A DNA stretch of 64,000 nucleotides from Candidatus Aminicenantota bacterium (GTDB taxonomy: Bacteria; Acidobacteriota; Aminicenantia; Aminicenantales; Saccharicenantaceae). The notes beneath the pieces are model-generated. The model did no database searches and was not told the DNA's origin. It was given only the letters and a program-made list of their open reading frames with translations. Within the stretch, counting starts at the first letter, position 1, and each line of letters opens with the position of its first letter. Both the position numbers and the translations under genes were made by a program. The stretch covers positions 1-64,000 of the forward strand of contig JAPKZD010000009.1 in the NCBI GenBank assembly GCA_026393975.1, read 5' to 3'. Positions 42,558-52,685 of this stretch are shown here, piece after piece.

Positions 42558-44042
42558 TCAGTTCTCACCAGGAAATCCCAGCTTTTTCCATGTCCCTTCT
42601 TGCTTTAGGATCTTATCCAGATTTCGCTCTTTGAAGTACTTTATAACCTCTGGCTGGGAGAGACGCCTGGAGAGGGCTTCCCGCCGGTTCGCGGCAAAAT
42701 AGATAATTGTGGCGACAGCGGCCGTGTTCATGTTCAACTTGTCCGCCTCGATCTTTTCGAACGTATCGGCGTAGCTGTGGCCCCAGCTCCAGTCGCGCAC
42801 TCCCCGGCCCTGAAGACCCAAGGCTGGGACACCCTTAGCCACGAAATTGAAATCATCGCTGTCGTAAGGGTAGCGGGCATCGATCTGAGTGACACCCAGT
42901 CCGGCGAGCATGGGCAGGACTTCCCCGAGCTTGTCCCCGATCGGGCAAGCGCCGTAAGGATTGATGACCCCGGGATACATCAGACCCGTCATGTCCAGGT
43001 TGACCATTAAAACGACTTTGTCGAGTTCGGATTCATGGTCATTCACGTATTGAAAAGAACCCAGCAGTCCCTCCTCTTCACCCGAGAACAGGACGATCCT
43101 GACCGTCCTTTTCGAAGCCAGGTCCGGAGCGCTTAAGATCCGTGCCGTTTCCAAGGCGATCGAAACCCCCAGGGCATTATCCGCGGCCCCGGGACCGAGA
43201 AACCAGCTGTCCAGGTGGGCCCCCAGGATGACCAATTCTTCGGGTCTCTCCTTTCCGGCTATGTCCCCAACAACGTTTTCAGCCACGGCCCGACCGGTCA
43301 TTGTGTTTTGTGTGAGGAGTCTCAGTTTCAGCGTCTTACGGCCTTCGAGCTGTCGTCGTATCCACGTTCCGTCTTCGTAGGCGACCGAAACCGCAGGAAT
43401 GGGACTGTATCCTCCATAACTGGAAGCCCGCGTCCGCGTCAGCCCGCCTTTCGCTCCGGCGATGATGAGGCAGGCGGCCGCTCCCTTCCTGGCGGCGAAA
43501 TCGACTTTCTGCCATTCCTTGGTCGCGAAAGCGGGGTCGGCCGGATCCTGCAGGCCTGCCAAAACGATTTTTCCCTTGATGAGCGGGCCGGCCTTTTCAT
43601 AGTCTTCCTGGGTCCCGTGACCGACATCGATGACATCCGCTACAAGGCCCCCGGGAGAGGTGTTGATCGAGAACCCCAGGGTATCGACCCTGAGTCTTTT
43701 GTGAAACGGCTCAAGGGCTTCGGCGACGGCCTGCCCGGGGAGCCAATCTCCGATCCCAAAGGACTCGGCATGCACGTTGGTCAGGCCGTAATTTCTCAGG
43801 AGGTCAAGACAATAGCTGGCGGCGCGGTGGGCCGCCTCGGAACCGGTCAGGCGGGGGCCGATCTCATCGGAGAGGACCCTGAGTGTTCGAATTCCGCTGT
43901 TCTTCACGAAGACGTCTCCCATGATCCTCGCGGCGGCCTTTTCCAGGTCGTCCCCCGCCGTGTTCGCGTAAAAGAAAATCAACGGGAAGCAAAAAGCGCC
44001 GATTGCGATCATAATCCTGGTTCCCGGTCTCTTATTTCTCAA
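42558..44042 (-). CDS. M28-family aminopeptidase with PA domain
   Basis: The protein has 494 residues with a signal peptide (about 1-25). A PA domain (about 125-250) precedes a canonical M28 core: GAHLDSW (His276), GAADNALG, SGEEEGLLGS with the intact Glu-Glu pair, NLDMTG and GHSYADTFEKI. Unlike the two large paralogues elsewhere in the window, it keeps every catalytic residue. Start: TTG 44042 has GGAGGAGG 6 bases before it and begins directly at the signal peptide; longer ATG starts lack any such signal. It follows the amidohydrolase gene by 158 bases on the same strand, possibly in an operon headed by TonB receptor 2. Confidence 0.9.
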   Translation of the reverse strand: MRNKRPGTRIMIAIGAFCFPLIFFYANTAGDDLEKAAARIMGDVFVKNSGIRTLRVLSDEIGPRLTGSEAAHRAASYCLDLLRNYGLTNVHAESFGIGDWLPGQAVAEALEPFHKRLRVDTLGFSINTSPGGLVADVIDVGHGTQEDYEKAGPLIKGKIVLAGLQDPADPAFATKEWQKVDFAARKGAAACLIIAGAKGGLTRTRASSYGGYSPIPAVSVAYEDGTWIRRQLEGRKTLKLRLLTQNTMTGRAVAENVVGDIAGKERPEELVILGAHLDSWFLGPGAADNALGVSIALETARILSAPDLASKRTVRIVLFSGEEEGLLGSFQYVNDHESELDKVVLMVNLDMTGLMYPGVINPYGACPIGDKLGEVLPMLAGLGVTQIDARYPYDSDDFNFVAKGVPALGLQGRGVRDWSWGHSYADTFEKIEADKLNMNTAAVATIIYFAANRREALSRRLSQPEVIKYFKERNLDKILKQEGTWKKLGFPGEN

Positions 44043-44200
44043 GTTTTTCCTCCTCCGGCAAGTTTTGTTTTGTCCAAGGCTCTTCATCCCGGTCCTTACC
44101 CAGCTTGGAAACTCGATTTTTACGCGCATGACAATACCACGGTTGGCAGGCGCAGTCAAAAGGATCCGGCGCATCAGCGGACCGCCCGGCTGCGGCGAAC

Positions 44201-45655
44201 CTAAAACTCCAGAAGCTCGACGACTTTCTTGATCGGAAGTTTGTCGCGCTCGACGATCCGGCCGTCCTTCATCACCAGCGAAATCTTCTCGAGGTTGCCG
44301 ATGTCATCGAGGGGATTGGCATCGAGGATGACCAGGTCCGCCGCCTTCCCTTTCTCGAGAGTCCCGAACCGGTCGAGCTTGTGATAGCCTCGCGCCACAT
44401 TGCGCGTGGCGCAGAGGAGGATGTCCATCGGCTTCATCCCGCGCTCGGCCATGGCCCGGCACCAGATGAAATGGCCCTTTCCCAGCGTGTCCAACCGGTC
44501 CACCTTGACTTCAGGGGGCATATCCGCCACGACCTCCGGCGACCAGATCCCCGCGTCGGTCGTCATCATGATTGGAATCCCGGCCTCCATGAAATGGGCG
44601 ATGTTCAGATTCCTGCTCTCAAGAGAGCGCCTGGCCGCCGGGTTCTGAGCGTACCTCTTCAGACTGGCCTCATCCTTCTTCTTGGTGTTCGGCAGGATGC
44701 CGCAGGTGATGTTCTTCTCTTTCAGCTTGGCGATCGTCGCCGCCGGAATCGGCTCATTTTCCGTGATGTCGGCATGGGTGATCATGTCAACGCCCGCCTC
44801 GACCGCCATCCTCAGGCTCTCGACGTTGCTGGTGTGGCACTGGGAGGTAAGATTGGATTTGTGCCCTTCCTCGACAATGGCCCGCTGCGCCTCCTCGGAG
44901 AATAGGAGGACGGCATCGTCGTTGTGCCCGCTCGATCCGTACTTAAGGAAATCAGGGCCCCGGGATATGTATTTCCGAATTTCCAGGGCGACCTCGTCCG
45001 GTCGAAGGAACCCGAGTTCCGGACCAACATTCTCTTCCCAGATGGAATTGATCCGTTTCCTGAACGTTTTGCTCGCCGCCGGGTCCGGGTTGAAATCCCG
45101 GCCAAGGGGGCCGCTGAAGCCGATGATGTTGCCCGCGACAAACATCCGGCTTCCGGCGATTTCTCCCCTATCGATCCTGTCCCGCACATTCATGAGCGGC
45201 TGCAGAGGGCCCCACGTATCGAAAGCCGTCGTGACCCCGGCCTTCAGCGCGACCTGCGCCGACTCCTCGGCGAGATCTTCAAAGCGACCTTCGTAGCGGG
45301 CCAGGTACTCAACCGAAGTGCCGAACGTGAAGTGGACGTTGCCATCGATAAAGCCCGGGATGATGTACTTGCCGGAAGCGTCGATCCTGGCCGCATTTCT
45401 CGGAATTAGAATCTGGCCTTTCTTCGCGACGGCGATTATTTTTTTGTTCTGGATCAGGATGACCGCGTCGGCCAGAGGAGCCCCGCCTGTGCCGTCGATG
45501 ATCGTCCCCCCGACAACGGCCGAAACATCGGGGACGGGTCCGGCCTTTCCTGGACTCTTATCGGCGGCGCCGCCCCAGGCCAAGACCGCCGTCGCGGCGA
45601 ACAGAATTCCCATGCCGATCGTCGTTGCTCTGTCAGGACGCGGAGTTCGGATCAT
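44201..45655 (-). CDS. Exported amidohydrolase-superfamily protein
   Basis: The protein has 484 residues with a signal peptide (about 1-24). The TIM-barrel amidohydrolase pattern is visible: IIPGFIDGNVHF, Lys in FLKYGSSG, His in SQCHTSN and ITHADI, and Asp in TTDAGIWSP. The first metal motif, normally HxH, is NxH here (Asn106-Val-His108). The imidazolonepropionase/prolidase-like group would hydrolyse cyclic or peptide amides, but the exact substrate is unclear. ATG 45655 has GGAGAAAACG before it; a GTG at 45667 is less likely. It lies between TonB receptor 2 and the M28 peptidase and is probably cotranscribed with them. Confidence 0.87.
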   Translation of the reverse strand: MIRTPRPDRATTIGMGILFAATAVLAWGGAADKSPGKAGPVPDVSAVVGGTIIDGTGGAPLADAVILIQNKKIIAVAKKGQILIPRNAARIDASGKYIIPGFIDGNVHFTFGTSVEYLARYEGRFEDLAEESAQVALKAGVTTAFDTWGPLQPLMNVRDRIDRGEIAGSRMFVAGNIIGFSGPLGRDFNPDPAASKTFRKRINSIWEENVGPELGFLRPDEVALEIRKYISRGPDFLKYGSSGHNDDAVLLFSEEAQRAIVEEGHKSNLTSQCHTSNVESLRMAVEAGVDMITHADITENEPIPAATIAKLKEKNITCGILPNTKKKDEASLKRYAQNPAARRSLESRNLNIAHFMEAGIPIMMTTDAGIWSPEVVADMPPEVKVDRLDTLGKGHFIWCRAMAERGMKPMDILLCATRNVARGYHKLDRFGTLEKGKAADLVILDANPLDDIGNLEKISLVMKDGRIVERDKLPIKKVVELLEF

Positions 45656-45794
45656 CGTTTTCTCCACTCCATTTTTCCGAGTCTAACTCAGGGGAGGCCC
45701 TGGGTGTCAGCCGTCGGGCCGTCTCTCCTGTCCGGCGTTGGACCGGAATGAAATTCAGCAGCGCATACGCGTTGGAATGCCCCTGAGAACCGGT

Positions 45795-48590
45795 CTAAAA
45801 CCTCCAGGTCAGCCCAATTCTCGAGGTCCGTGGCGGGAAGAGGGAGGTGGGTTTTCCATAGTTCGATATTCCCGATGGAGAATATACGCCGTACGGAGTT
45901 GTCCCCACGCGATAGTAATAATCTGAATTGAAAAGATTGAACATATCTGCCTGCAGCTCCAGCTGGGACGTCTTGATCTTGAATATCTTGGCGACCCGGA
46001 GATTGAGGTTGTACGATGCCGGCGGACGATGGCTGCCCCGGGGATCCAGGAAAAGTGTGACCCAGCCGTACGAACGCGCCACGTCGGCGAAACGAGAACT
46101 GACTTGCGTTTCCCATTGCAGGGCGGACATGATCCGCAGGTCCGCGCTCAACGACAGCCCCCAGGGCCCCAAATAGCTGGTGAGCAGCTTGATCTGGTGA
46201 GTCCTGTTCCAGACGGGTCCGTACTGGAAGGTATTCTGAGAGAACTGGGGATCGGTATCAAAATTGATATAGGATTCTCCGAAGATGTCCATCTCTCCGT
46301 CCAAACCCGGCGTGTTCCCTTTGCTGTTTTGGTAGAAATAGGAGAGCGTCATGGCCCAGTGTCTGCTCTGCTGCTTCTTCAACACGATCATGATGAGGTG
46401 GTGGTTCTTTTTCTCGAGCTTGGAATTCGTGAGCATGAGATCATCGTCGGACAGGCTATCGACTTGATCCCACACCGTGATCGTGTTATTGAGCCAGGGG
46501 TCGGTCCACTGTCTCTCGCTGTAGACGTGATTGGCCGCGTTTGAAGACGTGTATTGATAACGGTCCCGGTCTCTCTTGTAGATATAATCGATGGACAGGA
46601 CAAAATTCGCCCCGAACTGTTTTTCGAATCCGACGTTGAATGTATCGGTGTTGTTGACCGTGAGGTTGGGATCGATCGCAACCGGCGTCCCCTGGGGCTG
46701 AACGAAGGCCAGGAATTCGGGTTGAGTGAGATAGGCAAGCATCGCCTTGAGATTCTCGGCCGAAGTATCGAAAGGAGCGGTCGGCAGAAAGGTTTCATAG
46801 AAATAATAATTGTTGTTGCCGGGAGTCGCCCTGTAGTAAGTCCCGATAAGGGGCTTGTTGTAATACCGGCCGTAGCTGGCATGGAAAACATTCCTCGCGT
46901 CGCCTCCGAGATCATAGGAAAATCCCACCCGGGGAGAGAAGAGATTAAACTTAGCCAAAGTTCCACTGTAATAACGAGCCGTTAACCTCGGGTTCTCGAA
47001 GCGTACCCCCAGGTTAAAGAAGAATTTCTTTCCGATCTTGATGTCGTCCTGAACGAAAGCGCAAAAACGGCTCAGTTTACCCAGGTTATCACGACCGGCC
47101 CACTGTTCCGCGTACCATAACGTCGTTCCATCTTCATAATTGTAGCTCTGAAAGTAGCCTCCTCCTGTGTACTGCCTCCACTCGCCGGCCTGCGATCTCT
47201 CGTATTCCACTCCCACTTTGAATTCATGGGAGGCCCTGAGGAAATCGTCGGCGTAATGGGTCAACGCCGCATTGACCTGAATCCGCTGGGAATAGTCCCT
47301 CATCATCTCGGAGAATCCGCCGTAATAGACATCGTTCGACGCGTCGTAGTACATCGGGACGTCAGGCGCATACATGTGCTTGGTGATGTTGTCCTTGTAG
47401 CCGGCAAGTTTCACGTACAAAACCGAGTTCGCGGCGAGGGTGGAGTTCCAGCTCGCGAAAATGGTATTCATCTGCATCGGAAAATCGTATCCCGTGGAGT
47501 CCTGCCAGCCGTTGAGGACGTGCCGGTTCTTAATGGAAACCGGATTTCCATTCCAGAGCAGAGTCACCGCGTTCCGGTTGTTGACGAGCCAATCGACTTT
47601 GGCGTAGTACTGCTGCTTCTGGTTCGATTCGTAAAAGGGCGAGCCTCCTTTCCGTTTGTAATTGAAATCTTCATAACCGGCGCCCAGAAAGAAGAAGAGT
47701 TTTTCCCTGATCAGCGGTCCCGAAAAGGTCCCCGCAATCGGCACGTCGTACTTATACGAATCCGGCTTCAAGTTGACGAGGCCTCCCGAGTTGTCCGCAA
47801 ACCAGCCGCGCCCTCCGGTATAGCCAACCGAAAGCGAGCCGTGAAAATCGTTAGTGCCGCTCTTCGTGACGACATTGACGGAGGCACCGATGAAGTTCCC
47901 GTACTCGGCGGAAGCCCCGGTGGCGATAACTTGAATCTCTTCAATTGTCTCGTAAAGGGGGTTTACCGTGGTGTATCCGTAATCCGGCTTTCCAACGTCG
48001 ACACCGTTCAGCTGGAACCCTGTGGTCGCTGAACCCATGGCCAGCCCGGCCCAGCCGTTGTTTCCCCCGGCTCCAAAGCCGCTCATGTCATAGAATCCCG
48101 GTGCGGCATTCATGATGTCTTTGAAGTCGCGCGAGCGGGAGGGGGTTGTTTCGATCACCTCACTGCTAAAGCTCGTGGTTAGCTGGGGAGTCTTCGTTTC
48201 TATTAGCGGTGCCGTCGCTATAACAGTCGTTTCGGCGTTGAGCTTGGCAGTTGTCATTTTTGCCTGGACCGGAGTGGTTTTCCCGACGTTGACAGGAACA
48301 TTGGGAAGCTCCAGCGTATTGAACCCCGGCAGCGAGATTCCCAACTTGTACACTCCGGGAGTCAGGTTCAAAAAGCGGAAACCGCCCCTCTGGTTGGACA
48401 CCGCCGAAATAGCTTTTTGTAACAGCTTCTCCCCCTGCAGGGTAATCGTGGCCCCTGGCAGGATGGCACCTTGCTCATCAATAACCGTTCCCGAAATATC
48501 CCCTTTTTCTTGGGTTTGAGAGAACAGCATAAAGGAGAGAAAAAGACTGAAGACAAAGAACGAAAGAACAAACTTCGCGCGCGACTTCAT
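45795..48590 (-). CDS. TonB-dependent receptor with N-terminal carboxypeptidase-regulatory-like domain (2)
   Basis: The protein has 931 residues, the same length as receptor 1. Signal peptide about 1-25, regulatory-like domain (KGDISGTVIDEQGAILPGAT), plug ending in YETIEEIQVIATGASAEYGN, and a barrel ending RIGLTWRF. Similarity to receptor 1 runs end to end but many barrel loops differ, so the ligands probably differ. GGAGAATTTAA precedes ATG 48590. The leader from the site C promoter is about 70 bases. Downstream on the same strand come an amidohydrolase (139 bases) and an M28 peptidase, suggesting an import-and-hydrolysis unit. Confidence 0.92.
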   Translation of the reverse strand: MKSRAKFVLSFFVFSLFLSFMLFSQTQEKGDISGTVIDEQGAILPGATITLQGEKLLQKAISAVSNQRGGFRFLNLTPGVYKLGISLPGFNTLELPNVPVNVGKTTPVQAKMTTAKLNAETTVIATAPLIETKTPQLTTSFSSEVIETTPSRSRDFKDIMNAAPGFYDMSGFGAGGNNGWAGLAMGSATTGFQLNGVDVGKPDYGYTTVNPLYETIEEIQVIATGASAEYGNFIGASVNVVTKSGTNDFHGSLSVGYTGGRGWFADNSGGLVNLKPDSYKYDVPIAGTFSGPLIREKLFFFLGAGYEDFNYKRKGGSPFYESNQKQQYYAKVDWLVNNRNAVTLLWNGNPVSIKNRHVLNGWQDSTGYDFPMQMNTIFASWNSTLAANSVLYVKLAGYKDNITKHMYAPDVPMYYDASNDVYYGGFSEMMRDYSQRIQVNAALTHYADDFLRASHEFKVGVEYERSQAGEWRQYTGGGYFQSYNYEDGTTLWYAEQWAGRDNLGKLSRFCAFVQDDIKIGKKFFFNLGVRFENPRLTARYYSGTLAKFNLFSPRVGFSYDLGGDARNVFHASYGRYYNKPLIGTYYRATPGNNNYYFYETFLPTAPFDTSAENLKAMLAYLTQPEFLAFVQPQGTPVAIDPNLTVNNTDTFNVGFEKQFGANFVLSIDYIYKRDRDRYQYTSSNAANHVYSERQWTDPWLNNTITVWDQVDSLSDDDLMLTNSKLEKKNHHLIMIVLKKQQSRHWAMTLSYFYQNSKGNTPGLDGEMDIFGESYINFDTDPQFSQNTFQYGPVWNRTHQIKLLTSYLGPWGLSLSADLRIMSALQWETQVSSRFADVARSYGWVTLFLDPRGSHRPPASYNLNLRVAKIFKIKTSQLELQADMFNLFNSDYYYRVGTTPYGVYSPSGISNYGKPTSLFPPRTSRIGLTWRF

Positions 48591-48667
48591 TTAAATTCTC
48601 CTTCAAGATCCGGCCGCTTTCCATTAGCCCGTAGCCCGCTTTTCGCGGCCAGTCATTCTTTGGCCCG

Positions 48668-48703
48668 AGAATAGGGCGAATATTGGAGGAAGTCAATAGC
48701 CAA
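48668..48703 (-). promoter_or_regulatory. Promoter with TTGG-N13-CCAA operator (site C)
   Basis: On the minus strand TTGACT (48696-48691) and TATTCT (48673-48668) are 17 bases apart. The perfect inverted repeat TTGG-N13-CCAA (48683-48703) overlaps the -35 box; the flanks extend it to TATTGG/CCAATA. Confidence 0.6.
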
Positions 48704-48886
48704 TACCGACGATTTCCGGACAGTCCAATTCCTATTGAGCCACATCTCCCTCTATGTATACGAGGGGCCGGCTCGTCACCGACGTACAAAGTTGGCTAGG
48801 TCAAAATATCTCAAAATTGGATATTCCCATTGACTCTTTTTTGTGTCAGATTAGGGTTTGCAAAAAGTCTTAAGAGGAGGAACGGA

Positions 48887-50203
48887 ATGATAGGATCCCT
48901 GAATATCGGCACGCCTAAGATTATGGGACGAAGGGATTTCGGAAAGAAACTGGTGGGAGGGTTCGCCCTGGGCAAAGTTTTTTCAGACGGCCTCGACCGC
49001 TCCATTTACCAAAAGCTAGCCGCCTGGGACAAGCAAAACGTCGACCAGGAAGCCCCCGACGGTGCTTATTGGGATTTTATTACCAACCAGTACATGTTTG
49101 AGCCCGGACTCATTATGATGAACAATGGGACAGCCGGGGCAATGCCCCGAGTCGTGTTCGACATTCTGACGGAGTATTTTCGAATTCAGGCCGCCAACCC
49201 GTTCAAGTGCTACTCGACTTTTGACGCCTACCGGGAGGAAGCGCGCGTCAGGGCCGCGCAGTTTATCGGCGCCCTGCCTGAGGAAGTTACCCTTTTAAGA
49301 AACACCACCGAGGGCCTGACCATCGTGGCCTACGGACTGGACATGAAGCCCGGGGACGAGGTCCTCATGAGCAATTTGGAGCACCCGTCCGGCATCTTCC
49401 CCTGGAAGCTGCGGGAAAAACGTTACGGAATCAAGATCAAAGAGGTCACGATCAATACTCCGCCTCGAAACAAAGACGAAATCCTGACCGCCATCCGCGA
49501 CGGCATTACCCCGCGCACAAAGGTCATCTTGATCAGTCATGCCGTTTACAAAACCGGGTTGATCACGCCCCTGAAAGAAATTTGCCAGCTGGCGAAAGAC
49601 AGGGGCGTATTGGTCTGCGCGGACGGAGCCCACTGCATCGGGATGCTCAACCTCAATATGCGCGACCTGGGAGTTGATTTCTATGCCAACAGCGGATACA
49701 AATGGCTCGGCGCACCCACGGGCACGGGGATTTTCTATGTCAAAAAGGAGCTTCAGAAAGACCTTTGGCCCAACATCGTCGAAGCAGACTGGGAAAATCC
49801 GGCTGTTGGCGCTCTCAAATACAGTTACGTCGGACGAATCGCCGATCCTCTTCCTATTGCTCTCGGAGAAGCAATCCACTTTCAGACGAACATCGGCAAA
49901 ATGAGAATCGAAAGGCGGATCAAGACGCTCGCGGCCTACCTCAAAGAGGAGGCCGCTAAGATTTCTAATGTCAAGGTCTTGACTCCAAATGACCCCGAAC
50001 TGAGCGGAGGGCTGACCGTTTTGGCGCTTGAAGGCATGAAAAATGACCAATTCGCCAATTACATGCTCGAAAAATATAACCTCGTCATTGCCCGCACGTT
50101 CAACGAGAAAAATGCCATAAGAGTATGCACCCACATTTTTATTTCTTTTAAGCAAATAGACACGCTTCTCGAAGGGTTAAAAGCCGTCTATGGAAAAAAA
50201 TGA
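48887..50203 (+). CDS. Tat-exported class V aminotransferase-like PLP enzyme
   Basis: The protein has 438 residues. The N terminus MGRRDFGKKLVGGFALGKV fits a twin-arginine signal (RRDFxK), so this PLP enzyme is probably exported already folded. The class V core has Schiff-base Lys272 in ANSGYKWLGAPTG, NNGTAGAMP, SNLEHPS and ADGAHCIG, closest by eye to the isopenicillin-N-epimerase/cysteine-desulfurase-like group. The reaction is unknown; epimerisation or beta-elimination are possible. AAGAGGAGG lies 6-7 bases before ATG 48887; the longer frame from 48830 starts inside the promoter area. The following gene encodes an exported RidA protein. Confidence 0.87.
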   Translation: MIGSLNIGTPKIMGRRDFGKKLVGGFALGKVFSDGLDRSIYQKLAAWDKQNVDQEAPDGAYWDFITNQYMFEPGLIMMNNGTAGAMPRVVFDILTEYFRIQAANPFKCYSTFDAYREEARVRAAQFIGALPEEVTLLRNTTEGLTIVAYGLDMKPGDEVLMSNLEHPSGIFPWKLREKRYGIKIKEVTINTPPRNKDEILTAIRDGITPRTKVILISHAVYKTGLITPLKEICQLAKDRGVLVCADGAHCIGMLNLNMRDLGVDFYANSGYKWLGAPTGTGIFYVKKELQKDLWPNIVEADWENPAVGALKYSYVGRIADPLPIALGEAIHFQTNIGKMRIERRIKTLAAYLKEEAAKISNVKVLTPNDPELSGGLTVLALEGMKNDQFANYMLEKYNLVIARTFNEKNAIRVCTHIFISFKQIDTLLEGLKAVYGKK

Positions 50204-50243
50204 TGCTTATGGTCCCATGAATCAGAGAAGACAGGAGGTCAAT

Positions 50244-50750
50244 ATGTTCAGTTTCACGAAAAATTCCTTTATCATTCTGCTCGTTCTGGGAACATCGCTT
50301 ATCACTTTTGGACACGGGAACCCGGTGCAAACGACGGGCCTCGCTTCGGCCGCAAAAGAGATCATCTCTATGCCCGGGGCAAAAACTACGGGGCTTCCGT
50401 TCAGCTCGGCCGTAAAAGTCGGAAACGTGATGTTTGTCTCTGGAGTTATCGGAACTGACGTAAAAACGAATCAACTCGTCTCAGATGACGTCGTTGACCA
50501 AACCCGGCTCTGCCTCGAAAAGCTCAAATCGGTTATAAACCAGGGAGGAATGAGCCTTGCCGATGTCGTCAACTGCACGGTTTATTTAACCGACATCAAT
50601 GACTACGATGCGATGAATAAGGTCTACGCGACATTCTTTCCGTCAGATCCTCCGGCGCGCGCGTGCGTCCAAGTTGCCAAGTTGGTCAGGGGCGCAAAGG
50701 TGGAGATTTCCTTTATCGCCGCGAACTCCAAGCAAAAACCGGAGGTTTGA
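50244..50750 (+). CDS. Exported RidA-family imine/enamine deaminase-like protein
   Basis: The protein has 168 residues: a signal peptide (about 1-25, FIILLVLGTSLITFGHG) and a complete RidA domain. Family marks: PFSSAVKVGNVMFVSGVIG, VVNCTVYLTDINDYDAMN, and the substrate Arg139 in PPARACVQVA. RidA hydrolyses reactive enamines and imines made by PLP enzymes. Cytoplasmic RidA is the rule; a signal peptide is less usual and matches the exported PLP enzyme directly upstream. AGGAGG stands 6 bases before ATG 50244; an earlier ATG at 50190 overlaps the PLP gene and lacks this signal. Confidence 0.88.
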   Translation: MFSFTKNSFIILLVLGTSLITFGHGNPVQTTGLASAAKEIISMPGAKTTGLPFSSAVKVGNVMFVSGVIGTDVKTNQLVSDDVVDQTRLCLEKLKSVINQGGMSLADVVNCTVYLTDINDYDAMNKVYATFFPSDPPARACVQVAKLVRGAKVEISFIAANSKQKPEV

Positions 50751-50755
50751 AAACA

Positions 50756-50920
50756 CTAACCCTCGCTGCGGATGGCCCACTCGGACATGTTCGTTGAAGG
50801 GGTCTTCTTGGCGTCGATCTCGGGGAAGCTGTAGAACTGGAGCGGGTCCTCAAAACCAGCTTGAAGCGCCTTTCGAAAATGGAGAAAGAGGTCTCTCCGC
50901 TTCGGAAAATACAGAATACT
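50756..50920 (-). pseudogene. C-terminal gene remnant downstream of glnS
   Basis: On the minus strand a frame preceded by a stop ends with a protein-like stretch (FPKRRDLFLHFRKALQAGFE, then DPLQFYSFPEIDAKK and SEWAIRSEG) and TAG at 50758-50756. No start codon precedes it. I do not recognise the family. It sits at the junction where the G+C content rises, so it may mark a deletion or insertion edge. Confidence 0.4.
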
Positions 50921-50987
50921 CTATTTGCGGGAAACGGATATGGTCAAGATAATCGACATTGACACCCGAGGCGATATCTATAAGGAG

Positions 50988-52677
<1,690 letters not shown>

Positions 52678-52685
<8 letters not shown>

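Noticed and set aside
48830-48858. TTGACT upstream of the PLP enzyme gene as a promoter
   Set aside because: A -35-like box is present, but at 17-18 bases only AGGGTT/GGGTTT is found, too poor to call.
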